The notes beneath the pieces were generated by a model. That model searched no databases, was not told where the DNA came from, and was given only the letters and a program-made list of their open reading frames with translations. Shown one piece after another: positions 9,131 through 16,674 of a stretch of DNA of 64,000 nucleotides (within the stretch, counting starts at the first letter, position 1; each line of letters opens with the position of its first letter). A program made the translations under genes and the position numbers. This DNA comes from Sphingomonas telluris (lineage in GTDB: Bacteria > Pseudomonadota > Alphaproteobacteria > Sphingomonadales > Sphingomonadaceae). The DNA lies in the NCBI RefSeq assembly GCF_022568775.1, contig NZ_JAKZHW010000001.1:2046001-2110000 (forward strand), written 5' to 3'.

Positions 9131-9901
9131 TCAGCTGTTCGTCGCGCTCAGGTCCGCCTTCAATTCGAGCATGGGGCTTTGGCTTTCGCGTATCCCTCCG
9201 CCCGCATCGTCGATGTCGAAGATCACCGCATAGGAGATGACGGTAAGCACCAGGAGGACGCCAATCGCTCGGCGTCGGCGCGGTCCCATCACGTAGCCCA
9301 ACGAGATTGCAGTTCCGACCATGTAGAAGAACACGACGACGAACACGCGGCGCGGGACGTGGGCCTCGCGAGCCGATCGCCGCGTCGAGGCCGTTTCGAT
9401 GACCTGGTTCATCGAATCCATCGCCGCGGAGCTGATGTCGTCGCGCTGGTTGGCGATGGCGGCAAGCGTCGCGTCCCACAGCTGGCGTTGGAGGCGGTGA
9501 GTCTCGGCCAGAAGTTGCGGTACGTCTTCGTGCCGCGTCACCCCGCCCAGCCGGATTCGCACGTCGAGATAACGGAGCAATAGTCCATCGAGGGTTGCTC
9601 TATGGGGCTCCCCGAAGGTCTGCGCCCTCAGGTAGGCAGTGTGAATAGCGTTCGCCTCTTCGACCACGAGAACGCGGCGGGTCTCGAACCGGTCGACGGC
9701 GAGCGAGAAGGTGAAGCCGAGTAGCAGCGCCAGCAGGCCCACGACGCCTGAGATGATGTAGCCTTCCTGAGTGGCCGTATCCTCATCCGAAGGCGCGGGG
9801 TATCGAGCCTTGAGCCGTTCTCCGACGAAAGTCGCGCCAGCGAGAACGAGCAGCGTGAGAATGCCGATCAGCCAGGCGGGAAGCAGGTCGATCAGTATCA
9901 C
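9131..9901 (-). CDS. DUF4239 (bestrophin-like) membrane protein
   Basis: About 256 aa starting at GTG 9901. Two N-terminal helices (about 8-28, 48-68), a long soluble helical middle (about 70-185) and two C-terminal helices (about 188-206, 213-231) match the DUF4239 layout, where the soluble part faces the cytoplasm. Function is not established; some members are predicted ion channels. It lies 7 nt after the DUF202 gene stop (9909), so the two are co-transcribed. Confidence 0.8.
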   Translation of the reverse strand: MILIDLLPAWLIGILTLLVLAGATFVGERLKARYPAPSDEDTATQEGYIISGVVGLLALLLGFTFSLAVDRFETRRVLVVEEANAIHTAYLRAQTFGEPHRATLDGLLLRYLDVRIRLGGVTRHEDVPQLLAETHRLQRQLWDATLAAIANQRDDISSAAMDSMNQVIETASTRRSAREAHVPRRVFVVVFFYMVGTAISLGYVMGPRRRRAIGVLLVLTVISYAVIFDIDDAGGGIRESQSPMLELKADLSATNS

Positions 9902-9908
9902 GGTCCGG

Positions 9909-10331
9909 TCAGAACCGCAGGAAGACGGAGCCGAATGAAATCACGCCGATGAACATGACCGCGTAAGCGACGAGATAAGTCGGCTGATGCATATAGCTGC
10001 CGCCGGTCCCGGCGATCGGGGCGAATGGTTCGCTTCTGAGATAGCGGACGGCCTGATGATACTGGATCGTGAAGATCAGCAGCGAGATCACTCCGGTGCC
10101 GATCAGGATCAGGCCGACGTTTCGGGGCATGGCCGGGTTGACCATATCGAATTGGCTGGGCCCCTTGACTGCCATCTTCTGAAAGAATTGTGCGACCGTG
10201 AAGCCGAAGCCGATGAGCGACACCGCTGTCCGGACGGCCGCCATCAATGTGCGCTGGAGGGCAATGAGAGTCCGCATCCAAGCGAAATGATTGCCGACGC
10301 TCGGCGATACATCGAAGCTCGGCTCCGGCAT
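9909..10331 (-). CDS. DUF202 family small inner-membrane protein (copy 2)
   Basis: A 140-aa protein with three helices and the DUF202 signature RTLMAAVRTAVSLIGFGF. It is a diverged paralogue of the gene at 150-626; both keep the Arg-Thr-rich segment and SLIGFGFT. No convincing ribosome site lies close to ATG 10331 (GGAGG is 17 nt away). The operon partner is the DUF4239 gene immediately downstream. Confidence 0.85.
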   Translation of the reverse strand: MPEPSFDVSPSVGNHFAWMRTLIALQRTLMAAVRTAVSLIGFGFTVAQFFQKMAVKGPSQFDMVNPAMPRNVGLILIGTGVISLLIFTIQYHQAVRYLRSEPFAPIAGTGGSYMHQPTYLVAYAVMFIGVISFGSVFLRF

Positions 10332-10438
10332 GCCGTCGCGTTAGCTTGCCTCCAGCACGGCAAGGTATCAGGGGTTCTACCGAGAGGGCGGAACACCGGT
10401 GACAGCCGCAGGAATGGCTCGAACGCTGCCGTTCTCGA

Positions 10439-10843
10439 CTAGCGCACTCGCGTCCAAATCTGCGACTTGCAGCCAACGCCGGCAAACAGACAGCCGCGGG
10501 CGACGACGGTATTCTCATCCGTGACCGTGAAAACCTTGTTGAGATCGGGGACGAAGACCTTCCCCTTCCACACCTTTGGGCTCACCTCCCGGAACTTTCG
10601 GAACAGCTCGGTGCCGACGAGATTGCGGGTGCCTCCACGTGCCGAATCCGCTTTGGCTTTGTCATTCGCCCACACGACCGTGCCGCACCGGGTTTTGCCG
10701 CACGGATGGATGCGCACATGCACGCTATTCGAGGGATTGCGGAGCACGATATCCTCCGCAGGCTTCTGCGATAGCGCCGGGGCAGGCGTTACCAGGACGA
10801 CTGCCGCACGGCCGACACCCGTTAGGCTGCTGAAGCCGTACAT
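10439..10843 (-). CDS. DUF2147 family exported protein
   Basis: A 134-aa protein with a signal-like N-terminus (cleavage likely near ALS/Q). DUF2147 landmarks are visible: VRIHPCGKTRCGTVVWA, WKGKVFVPDLNKVFTVT, VARGCLFAGVGCKSQIWTR at the end. The four Cys of the HPCG/RCG and GC/GC pairs probably form disulfides. The N-terminal region is short for the family. It is a periplasmic protein of unknown role. Confidence 0.78.
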   Translation of the reverse strand: MYGFSSLTGVGRAAVVLVTPAPALSQKPAEDIVLRNPSNSVHVRIHPCGKTRCGTVVWANDKAKADSARGGTRNLVGTELFRKFREVSPKVWKGKVFVPDLNKVFTVTDENTVVARGCLFAGVGCKSQIWTRVR

Positions 10844-10883
10844 TGCCCTTCCGCTATCGGGGCACCGTCCCCCGGGCTCAAGG

Positions 10884-11099
10884 TCAGCAGTAGTAAACGC
10901 CGGCCGCGCAACGCCGCGCCGTGCGGCGTGCCACGCCGGCCACGCTGACCGGTGTCAGGGGACGCCCGACCCTGGCTTCAGCGGGGGAGGAGATCAGGCT
11001 GAAGACCTCACTCCCGGTAACGTCATTTGCTGCCTCCGAGCCAATGATCGCGACGATTGCCGCCAGAAGCACGATCCTCAGTTTCCTCGGCGTGCTCAT
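10884..11099 (-). CDS. Small exported protein, unknown function
   Basis: A 71-aa product with a hydrophobic N-terminal helix (9-24) and a basic, Cys-containing tail ending GVYYC. Its ATG overlaps by 4 nt the stop of the DUF2092 lipoprotein upstream (11096-11099), which supports translation by coupling. The RRTARRCAAGVYYC tail resembles short proteins seen in other alphaproteobacteria, but no role is known. Confidence 0.6.
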   Translation of the reverse strand: MSTPRKLRIVLLAAIVAIIGSEAANDVTGSEVFSLISSPAEARVGRPLTPVSVAGVARRTARRCAAGVYYC

Positions 11100-11992
11100 T
11101 CCGCTGCTCCTATTCTGTAATTCTCGGGCAGATCGCTCGTTTCCTTCAGAGTCTCGAGATCCTTTGCATCCAGCTTGGTGGCACCCGCCGGGGGCTTGAA
11201 GCTGAAGTCACCCGCTCCACCCCCAGCCTTCCAGTCGCGGATGGTCATCGAAAACTCTGGAGCCTGATCGACCGTCTTGCTCGTGATAACGTAGCGGCAC
11301 GGGTAGGGCGCTGCGCCCTGCGCGATCCAGATTTGCCAGTCGGTGTCCTTCGCGCGGAACGCGAGGTGATCGCACTCCTTGCCGTCGATCACGCCGCTGC
11401 CGAGATCCTTTACGTCCGTGACGTCCGTCATGAGCGCCTCGTAGACATTGGAACCCAGCAGATCGGCACCGGGTAGCTGCCGATGGAACTTGTCGCGCAA
11501 CTGGTCGATCAAATTGTCGACCGTGCCAGGCACCTCTGCCTGGACATAGGCATTCTTGCCCTTCCCGTAGATGGACAATGTCTTCCCGTCGAAGACGGTC
11601 TCGGTGTCAGAGAAGCCGGACTTGCGGGTAGTGCGGAGCTTGTCCGGACGGCTCAGGTCAACGGTTCCAGACGTCGCGACCTGCAGCTTCTGCTTCTGAT
11701 CCGTGACAACCTCGAACACGGAATCGTAGCTCAGCGAAATGTTCTTCTGCGATGCCAGGTAGTCGGACATCGCCTTGAGCAAGGCTTTCGCATTTTGCGT
11801 GCTTTGGTCGCTGGCAGGCGCAGTTGGTTCAGCTGGCGCCTGGCCCGTAGCCGCCTGTCCGCTCGCATTGGTCTGGGGCGTATTTTGCTCCGTCGGTTTG
11901 GAGCATGAGGAGAGGACCGGCCCGATTGCCAGGACTATTGCGGCAGCGGAAACTAGTCCTCTGCGCAGGTCGACGAGTTGCAAGCGGTGCAT
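11096..11992 (-). CDS. DUF2092 lipoprotein
   Basis: A 298-aa lipoprotein. AAGGAGG 7 nt before ATG 11992 decides the start. The lipobox is LSSC (C30), followed by a low-complexity Gln/Thr/Ala/Pro linker to about residue 65. The DUF2092 domain follows (LLKAMSDYLASQKNISLSYD through TVFDGKTLSIYGK and a C-terminal LolA-like beta structure). DUF2092 belongs to the LolA/LppX-like fold group, so binding of a hydrophobic ligand is plausible. It is the first gene of a pair with the 71-aa protein. Confidence 0.85.
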   Translation of the reverse strand: MHRLQLVDLRRGLVSAAAIVLAIGPVLSSCSKPTEQNTPQTNASGQAATGQAPAEPTAPASDQSTQNAKALLKAMSDYLASQKNISLSYDSVFEVVTDQKQKLQVATSGTVDLSRPDKLRTTRKSGFSDTETVFDGKTLSIYGKGKNAYVQAEVPGTVDNLIDQLRDKFHRQLPGADLLGSNVYEALMTDVTDVKDLGSGVIDGKECDHLAFRAKDTDWQIWIAQGAAPYPCRYVITSKTVDQAPEFSMTIRDWKAGGGAGDFSFKPPAGATKLDAKDLETLKETSDLPENYRIGAAE

Positions 11993-12227
11993 TCGAATTC
12001 CTCCTTGCCCCTGGGAACTCCGCACGTCCGCGCGATAGGCCTCAACAACTGCTGTTGCCGCCCCCGATCAATTAGGCGGAACCCGGAGGTATAACGGGTC
12101 ATCACCCGCAGTAACGGCTCACGTAAGGCGTCACTCGCTAATGGCAGGAGTAGGTCGAGGGCTGCCGCTAGGTCCGCAAGCCAAGCAAGCGCCATTAGGA
12201 GGAGAACGGACGCCAATCACAGGATAA

Positions 12228-12242
12228 TGGCGGAGACGGAGG
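12228..12242 (+). repeat. Candidate distal attachment site (15-bp direct repeat of the tRNA-Ser 3' end)
   Basis: The 15 bases TGGCGGAGACGGAGG are identical to 36062-36076, which are the encoded CCA, discriminator, acceptor strand and first T-stem bases of the tRNA-Ser gene read on the + strand. Both copies have the same orientation, as att repeats must. A 13-base partial match inside the gene at 150-626 (near 290-302) shows that chance similarity in this G+C-rich DNA is possible. Confidence 0.45.
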
Positions 12243-12321
12243 CTGCCCGACTTCCTAGGGAAGCGAACACTAGCGAACGCTTGTTCCCTCAGAACTTACC
12301 CCGGCTCCCGAATTCGGGTTT

Positions 12322-12353
12322 TAATGGCAGCTTTCGACCCAAAGCTGCCATTA
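12322..12353. repeat. REP-like palindrome, perfect copy
   Basis: Perfect 13-bp arms TAATGGCAGCTTT and AAAGCTGCCATTA enclose CGACCC. This is the reference copy of a family of about sixteen elements between 12.3 and 29.0 kb. In the others the arm ends vary (TAATGG, GTGGC, GCGG) while the TTCGACCC or TTCCACCC centre is kept. Confidence 0.85.
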
Positions 12354-12375
12354 ATGGTGTGCCGCCCTCGCTGCT

Positions 12376-12852
12376 CTATTTCGCGGGAAGAGGCACCACT
12401 GTGTCCTGAGCGTTCACGATCTGCCAGCAGTCTGCCCGCTTTACCCAGGTATCAGTCCAAACGAACTTGCCAAGCTTTCCGCCCTTCTTTGTCCAGGTCT
12501 CGCTGCCTTGGGCTACTGCCGTGTCCCCAAAGAAACGGACATGGACGTAGTCTGGCTTATTGCTGAGAAACTCGCCAGGGCCGGCGGCGGCCCACTTCAC
12601 GGCGGTCTTCTTGTCCACCACTTTTCCATCCAGCACCCAGATGAAATCGTCGGCAAGTATTCGCTTCACGACTGAGGCATCGTTCGTCGCGACGGACTCG
12701 GCCCACGCGTCCTCGCTTTCGACGATGTAGCGCTCAACGTCCTGCTGAGTGATGAGCTCGGGAGCTGGGCAAGCTGGCGCCTCAGCAGGGGCAGTGCTCG
12801 CTTCGACCGGTGCGGAAATAACCAGAACGAATGGCAGTAAGGCAAGTCTCAT
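12376..12852 (-). CDS. Exported NTF2-like (SnoaL/DUF4440) protein
   Basis: A 158-aa product. GAGGGGG precedes ATG 12852. Residues 1-19 form a signal peptide, then a short Ala/Pro linker. The NTF2-like fold shows as an N-terminal helix (QDVERYIVESEDAWAESVATND), the DFIWVLDGKVVDKKTAV segment, and paired strands ending TDTWVKRADCWQIVNAQDT, typical of DUF4440. Members bind or transform small ligands; no catalytic set can be assigned. Confidence 0.8.
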   Translation of the reverse strand: MRLALLPFVLVISAPVEASTAPAEAPACPAPELITQQDVERYIVESEDAWAESVATNDASVVKRILADDFIWVLDGKVVDKKTAVKWAAAGPGEFLSNKPDYVHVRFFGDTAVAQGSETWTKKGGKLGKFVWTDTWVKRADCWQIVNAQDTVVPLPAK

Positions 12853-12933
12853 GGCAGCCCCCTCAATCCCATTCTTTCCTAAAATAAAGAGCGTGCCAAC
12901 TATGGGGTGGCGGCCGGTAAGAATGAGGCTCGC

Positions 12934-13005
12934 TAATGTCTACTTTCGACCCATTCCTGCCGCTAGGCGACGAGTGGCAGCCTTCGACCCATTGCGGTCA
13001 TTCGA
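12934..13005. repeat. Composite REP-like unit (two palindromes)
   Basis: Two copies of the dispersed palindrome (about 12934-12965 and 12973-13005) are joined by GGCGACGA. The central 44 bases (12945-12988) recur at 28899-28942 with one mismatch, so this pair was duplicated as a unit. Confidence 0.8.
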
Positions 13006-13008
13006 TGG

Positions 13009-13194
13009 TTAGGACCCTGGCATCGAAGCCCGAATATCGATGACTAACTGCTGTAGCTCATCGAAGGTGCCGGCAAGTGCTGGGGTGTTGGTCCGGTGAA
13101 GCCACTGAAGTTCATTTTGGATACGGGTCAAAAGGTCCGCAATTTCCCCCGTCAGCTCGGAATGAAGCGGGCCTCGTTGTATCCCTGTCGACAC
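13009..13194 (-). CDS. Small helical protein, unknown function
   Basis: A 61-aa soluble protein predicted to be mostly helical (ELTGEIADLLTRIQNELQWL). GTG 13194 is chosen because GGAGG lies 5 nt upstream; a GTG four codons earlier is poorer. No family was recognised. The stop lies just beyond a REP-like unit. Confidence 0.5.
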   Translation of the reverse strand: MSTGIQRGPLHSELTGEIADLLTRIQNELQWLHRTNTPALAGTFDELQQLVIDIRASMPGS

Positions 13195-13280
13195 TCGCGC
13201 CTCCACACAGGCCGCAGTCGCCTATCTATTACGCAACTTAACATGGATTGGGTAGCCGAGTCCTATAACAAATGAGCGGT

Positions 13281-13577
13281 CTAGCGCGGCGATTGGATCA
13301 CTTGTCGTGCGAGAGCCGCACCATGAGAAGCTAAAGCCAGCGCATTCTCCGAGCGGGCAATCGCTTCTGCAGTTGCACCCTCTGACTTTTGAATCTCTAT
13401 CAATTCTTCGAGGTTTGCGACTAGCGCTTCGAATGATTTAACGAAGGTGTAAATCCCGTCTGCAGAGCTGTCGTCCCGCACGGCAACCTCACGGCCAGTC
13501 AATTCAACAGGATGAGCCGGACGCCTTATCAAATCCCAATGGACCGCAAATCGGATATTCCCCCGACGGTGCTCCAT
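13281..13577 (-). CDS. Hypothetical helical protein
   Basis: A 98-aa soluble product with a basic N-terminus and a C-terminal pair of helices (FVKSFEALVANLEELIEIQKS and SENALALASHGAALARQV). ATG 13577 lacks a strong ribosome site. No known domain was recognised; coding character is plausible but modest. Confidence 0.45.
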   Translation of the reverse strand: MEHRRGNIRFAVHWDLIRRPAHPVELTGREVAVRDDSSADGIYTFVKSFEALVANLEELIEIQKSEGATAEAIARSENALALASHGAALARQVIQSPR

Positions 13578-14164
13578 GAGAGCCTGACGGTATTCGCCCT
13601 TCCGCCTTTGTAGGTGCTTTCAGCGATTACGAACCCGCGCTCGGAGATGCGCACCAGAGCGGAGGACCCAAAGGAGTCGCGTTTACCACCCTCCCCAGCC
13701 ACGCGTCGTCTGGGTCCTTGAACCTCGCGAGCTATGACCTGCCAAGGTCGGAAGACTCGACCGCTCCGCGAGCAGGAATGGTCCGCATCCGTCCCCCCGA
13801 TGCGATGCGGACCGTTTCCACTAAGAGGACACGCTTTACCCAAAGCTGCGGCGAGAAGAGGTGCGGCAGTTGTCCCCGATCTGAGGAAGGGCGGCCCCTC
13901 GTCAGGGGAAAGCTGACCCGACCGCTGCTGCATTCGAACTTGCGAAAACAACGCCGATGCAGCCAGCCACTCTCGACCGGCATTCGCCGGCACCTTTATC
14001 GAGGTCGGTAATCACGACGAGCGTTGCTAGGTGTTTTCAACGATTTAGAACCCGCGCCAGTGATGCAAGATAGCATGCGGACCCTGCGTCTTGCCTGCCC
14101 CCTCTTAGGCAGGACCGGTGCCTTGACGTCGCGGATTTGGATTCCCCTTTTAAGTCCGCGACAA
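13578..14164. other. Gene-poor stretch with an imperfect direct repeat
   Basis: No gene could be supported. Two related segments occur, about 13609-13668 and 14025-14083. Both carry a GGTG-C/T-TTTCA-G/A-CGATT start, a GAACCCGCGC core and a GCGGA(GGA)CCC end. They may be remnants of one duplicated sequence. Confidence 0.4.
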
Positions 14165-14208
14165 AAACGACCCACATTAGGCCCCTTTAGGCCCGGTGTG
14201 GGTCGTTT
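14165..14208. terminator. Long inverted repeat, possible terminator
   Basis: Perfect 12-bp arms AAACGACCCACA (14165-14176) and TGTGGGTCGTTT (14197-14208) flank a 20-nt loop that contains TTAGGCCCC and TTTAGGCCC. There is a T-run at the end on both strands, so it could act in either direction. It lies directly upstream of the GlsB-like frame. Confidence 0.5.
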
Positions 14209-14241
14209 CCTCCTTCTCCAATCGGTTGGGAGCATCTCGTC

Positions 14242-14301
14242 GTGGGTTTAGTCTGGGGGGCCCTCTTAGGAGCATTGATCGCTGGATCGGCAGTCTGGTG
14301 A
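14242..14301 (+). CDS. N-terminal piece of a split GlsB/YeaQ-like membrane protein
   Basis: GTG 14242 is preceded by GGGAG at 14228-14232. The 19-codon frame reads MGLVWGALLGALIAGSAVW and stops at TGA 14299-14301. Such a Gly/Ala-rich helix is exactly how GlsB/YeaQ/YmgE proteins begin. The next helices lie in another frame starting at the overlapping ATG 14301. Confidence 0.4.
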   Translation: MGLVWGALLGALIAGSAVW

Positions 14302-14489
14302 TGGGATCCTCCACCTCGGAAAACATCCTGCTGGACGTGATGGCGGGGCTTTTCGGAGCGCTCGCGCTCGAGCTCCTGCTGGCGAACAGCGGCGTCTTTG
14401 ACAATCTCGCCGCGGCATACATGGGCGCAGTCGTAGCCCTCCTAATCCTTTCCGCCATTCGCCACCTCCCACACGGCGAAAGCCGATGA
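14301..14489 (+). CDS. C-terminal part of a GlsB/YeaQ-like membrane protein
   Basis: A 62-aa frame starting at ATG 14301, in a TGATG overlap with the 19-codon frame above. It has two hydrophobic helices (ILLDVMAGLFGALALELLL and AAAYMGAVVALLILSAIRH) matching helices 2 and 3 of GlsB/YeaQ/YmgE-type proteins, small membrane proteins often stress-induced. Longer starts upstream in this frame (14196) run through the inverted repeat and look unlikely. Its stop overlaps the response regulator start by 4 nt, so they form one transcript. Confidence 0.55.
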   Translation: MGSSTSENILLDVMAGLFGALALELLLANSGVFDNLAAAYMGAVVALLILSAIRHLPHGESR

Positions 14490-15154
14490 AGTCGGCTTCG
14501 GTCCGCGGGACGAGGCCAGCCGTTCCGATCGTGCTGGCAGACGATCATCATTCGATCCTGGCTGGTTTGCGCGCACTCATTGAGAGTTCCGGCCGCTTTG
14601 AGATCGTTGGAATGGCGCAGGATGGACGCAAAGCGCTCGAGCTTGTCCGCGAGCTTGAACCGCAGATCGCCGTCCTGGATTACTCGCTTCCCGAACTGAA
14701 CGGGCGCGACCTGTCCGCAGCAATAAGACGTGACTGCCCCGGAACTGAAATTCTCATGTACACCATGCATGACCGCGGGGACATCATATCGGATGCGCTG
14801 AGAGCGGGGGTGAGAGGCTTCGTCGTGAAGACGGACCCTGATCATCACATACTTGCAGCCTTGGATGCGCTTGCTGTCCGTCGGCCCTATTTCTCCCCAG
14901 CCGTGTCTGACGCGGTGCTCGATCAGTGTCTGGAAAGCCAGCCAAAGCAGATTGCCGGAGGCCTCACTCCTCGCGAGCGTGAGGTCGTGCAGCTTATGAG
15001 CGAAGGATTGATCAACAAAGAGATCGCTCTCCGCCTCGGGGTCGCTATCAAAACCGTGGAGACCCATCGAAGCACCGCCATGCGCAAGCTCAAGATGCGC
15101 ACAACTCCGGACGTCGTGCGCTGGGCGATACGCAACAGCATCGTCCAAGCCTGA
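14486..15154 (+). CDS. NarL/FixJ-type response regulator
   Basis: A 222-aa two-domain regulator. The receiver domain (about 14-130) has acidic pair D19-D20, phosphoacceptor D65 in LDYSLPELNG, and Lys in FVVKTD. The LuxR-type HTH (about 155-217) carries LTPREREVVQLMSEGLINKEIA and VETHRSTAMRKL. The cognate kinase is not adjacent; the HisKA_3-only protein at 16675 or the HisKA_2 kinase at 25435 are possible partners. Start overlaps the GlsB-like stop (ATGA). Confidence 0.92.
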   Translation: MKSASVRGTRPAVPIVLADDHHSILAGLRALIESSGRFEIVGMAQDGRKALELVRELEPQIAVLDYSLPELNGRDLSAAIRRDCPGTEILMYTMHDRGDIISDALRAGVRGFVVKTDPDHHILAALDALAVRRPYFSPAVSDAVLDQCLESQPKQIAGGLTPREREVVQLMSEGLINKEIALRLGVAIKTVETHRSTAMRKLKMRTTPDVVRWAIRNSIVQA

Positions 15155-15277
15155 AGATGTCTGGCTCGACTCTCGCCGACATTAGCTCCCCTTAGGGTGC
15201 CATACGGTCAAAAACCGATGCTACTCGTGCTTCGTCCGACGGTATTGGAGTCTACTAGACGGCACAGGGAGGACACC

Positions 15278-15829
15278 GTGCGACTGAGCATTTGCCTTCT
15301 TTCAGCAGCGGCATTTTTTGAGGCCACGGCCAGCGAGGCGGCTAGCATCCGAGACATCGAAACGAGCTGGGGCAGGTCCGGCGTAACCTACGCTGAGTAT
15401 CGTTCCGACGCCGCTGCCTGCGAGAAGGAGGCCGCGTCGACCGAGATCGCCGGCACTCCCGAGGTCAGGGAGCTGGTCAAGGCGTCGAGAGCGCTCGACA
15501 ACGTCTATGCATCGGCCTGGATGGCTTATCCGGCGGCCGCCGCGGGCATGGCATCTCCGACGGGTATCGTCAGCAGCGTGTCCAATCCCGGAAACGCTGC
15601 CCTCCGAGTTTCCCGGTCGTTCGCCGTCGAGGACAATATCCAGGATGTGAGGGCCATGCTGCAAAAGACGATGGACGCGTGCCTTCTCCGGCTTGGCTAT
15701 CGGCAGTTTCGCCTCACTAGCGAACAGCGCGAGCGCCTGAAGAAGCTGCCGCTCCGATCGGCAAGGCGCCACCTGTATCTTCACGGGCTAGCCAGAGACC
15801 CGAACGTGCTGCAGGCGCAAGGCCTCTAG
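15278..15829 (+). CDS. Exported protein of unknown function
   Basis: A 183-aa product starting at GTG 15278 with GGGAGG 5 nt upstream, giving a short signal peptide (RLSICLLSAAAFFEATASEAAS). The mature part has two Cys (in ACEKEA and ACLLRLGY) that could pair, and a helical C-terminus. No domain was recognised. The Cys-containing ACLLRLGYR pattern is common in small periplasmic proteins of sphingomonads, an impression only. Confidence 0.6.
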   Translation: MRLSICLLSAAAFFEATASEAASIRDIETSWGRSGVTYAEYRSDAAACEKEAASTEIAGTPEVRELVKASRALDNVYASAWMAYPAAAAGMASPTGIVSSVSNPGNAALRVSRSFAVEDNIQDVRAMLQKTMDACLLRLGYRQFRLTSEQRERLKKLPLRSARRHLYLHGLARDPNVLQAQGL

Positions 15830-15980
15830 GCCGCGCTGGACGACCATTCCCACGGAGCTCGACGAGAAATGCTCTCGATCAATCGAACTGGTCCCTCCGG
15901 TCCAGCACATGGGTTTTTGCGGGTCGATCCTGATTCCTCGCGGTCCATCAGACGGTTAGCGATACGGACGGAGGTGTGGG

Positions 15981-16181
15981 GTGTCCTTTTATCGACTGTA
16001 TTTCAGCGACGGCGAGGGCCACTTCAGTGGCGTTCGAGAGATTGAAGCGCACGGTGACGCGCAGGCCATAGGGAGGGCCGACCGCATGTCTCGCGGCTTC
16101 AGACGAGAGCTTTGGCGCGACCAAACGCTGCTCAAGCGCTGGGATGAGGGACAAGCCGGCCTCGAGGCCAAGCGGACTTAG
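15981..16181 (+). CDS. Small protein of the YRLYF type, unknown function
   Basis: A 66-aa product starting at GTG 15981 with GGAGG at 15970-15974. The opening FYRLYFSDGEGHFSGVREIEA, a DAQAIGRAD helix, and LW..QTLLKRWDE form a compact alpha-beta layout. A related frame runs convergently at 16198-16392 (YYRLYLM, then ENDEAAISFA, CVKHW), so this is a small family present twice side by side. Function unknown. Confidence 0.65.
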   Translation: MSFYRLYFSDGEGHFSGVREIEAHGDAQAIGRADRMSRGFRRELWRDQTLLKRWDEGQAGLEAKRT

Positions 16182-16197
16182 GCTCTTATGAGCATCC

Positions 16198-16392
16198 TCA
16201 TCGGGATGGCGCGGGTGGAACAGGCGCCCAATGCTTCACACATCGCACGCCGTGGCAGAGGTCCATGGTCAGCGGCCCCGCCCAATCCCGGGCAAAGCTG
16301 ATTGCTGCTTCGTCGTTCTCGACCTGGAATTGAATAAAGCGGTCAATGCGCCCATCGAAGGGGTGCATGAGATAGAGTCGATAGTACGCTAT
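16198..16392 (-). pseudogene. YRLYF-type small protein lacking a standard start codon
   Basis: The frame encodes 64 residues related to the neighbour at 15981: AYYRLYLMHPFDGRIDRF, DEAAISFARDWAGP and VRCVKHW. A ribosome site GGAGGA stands 4 nt before an ATA at 16390-16392, exactly where ATG is expected. Either translation uses ATA, starts at the internal ATG eight codons later, or the gene lost its start by one base change. Confidence 0.5.
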
Positions 16393-16473
16393 CGGTTCCT
16401 CCAGAACCTAAGGCCCCACGCAACTGCATCGTGGCACGTTGTGGTATCTCAATCGTAAAGGCGAGCGCGGGCG

Positions 16474-16542
16474 AATGGCAGCTTCCCACCCAAACCGGCC
16501 GCTACATCCCTAGTGGCAGTTTCCGACCCATTCCTGCCATTG
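16474..16542. repeat. Two REP-like palindromes
   Basis: Diverged copies at about 16474-16504 (centre CCCACCC) and 16510-16542 (centre CGACCC) lie back to back. The second keeps TAGTGGCAG against CTGCCATT. The rest of the gap 16393-16674 holds no supported gene. Confidence 0.7.
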
Positions 16543-16674
16543 GCCCCGCCCGCCGTGCTCACGCATTGTGAGTCATCCTGGCCACTTCGCTGCCTCGGAT
16601 GGTTCACGTAGATCGTGTACGCGCATTCGTGATATACTGCGTAGACAAAGTGCTGGTTGCGTAGGGAGGGCATT

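Larger units (their letters stand above)
11993..12375. other. Intergenic stretch with candidate island boundary and first REP-like palindrome
   Basis: No convincing gene was found here. It contains the 15-bp match to the tRNA-Ser 3' end (12228-12242) and the most perfect copy of the dispersed palindrome (12322-12353). The frames crossing it have no family resemblance. Confidence 0.6.

Noticed and set aside
13718..14011. 97-codon forward frame in the gene-poor stretch
   Set aside because: No ribosome site, Arg/Ser-rich, overlaps other equally open frames; coding status cannot be supported.
16231..16458. 75-codon forward frame
   Set aside because: Overlaps the better-supported reverse YRLYF-type frame at 16198-16392, which has homology to its neighbour.
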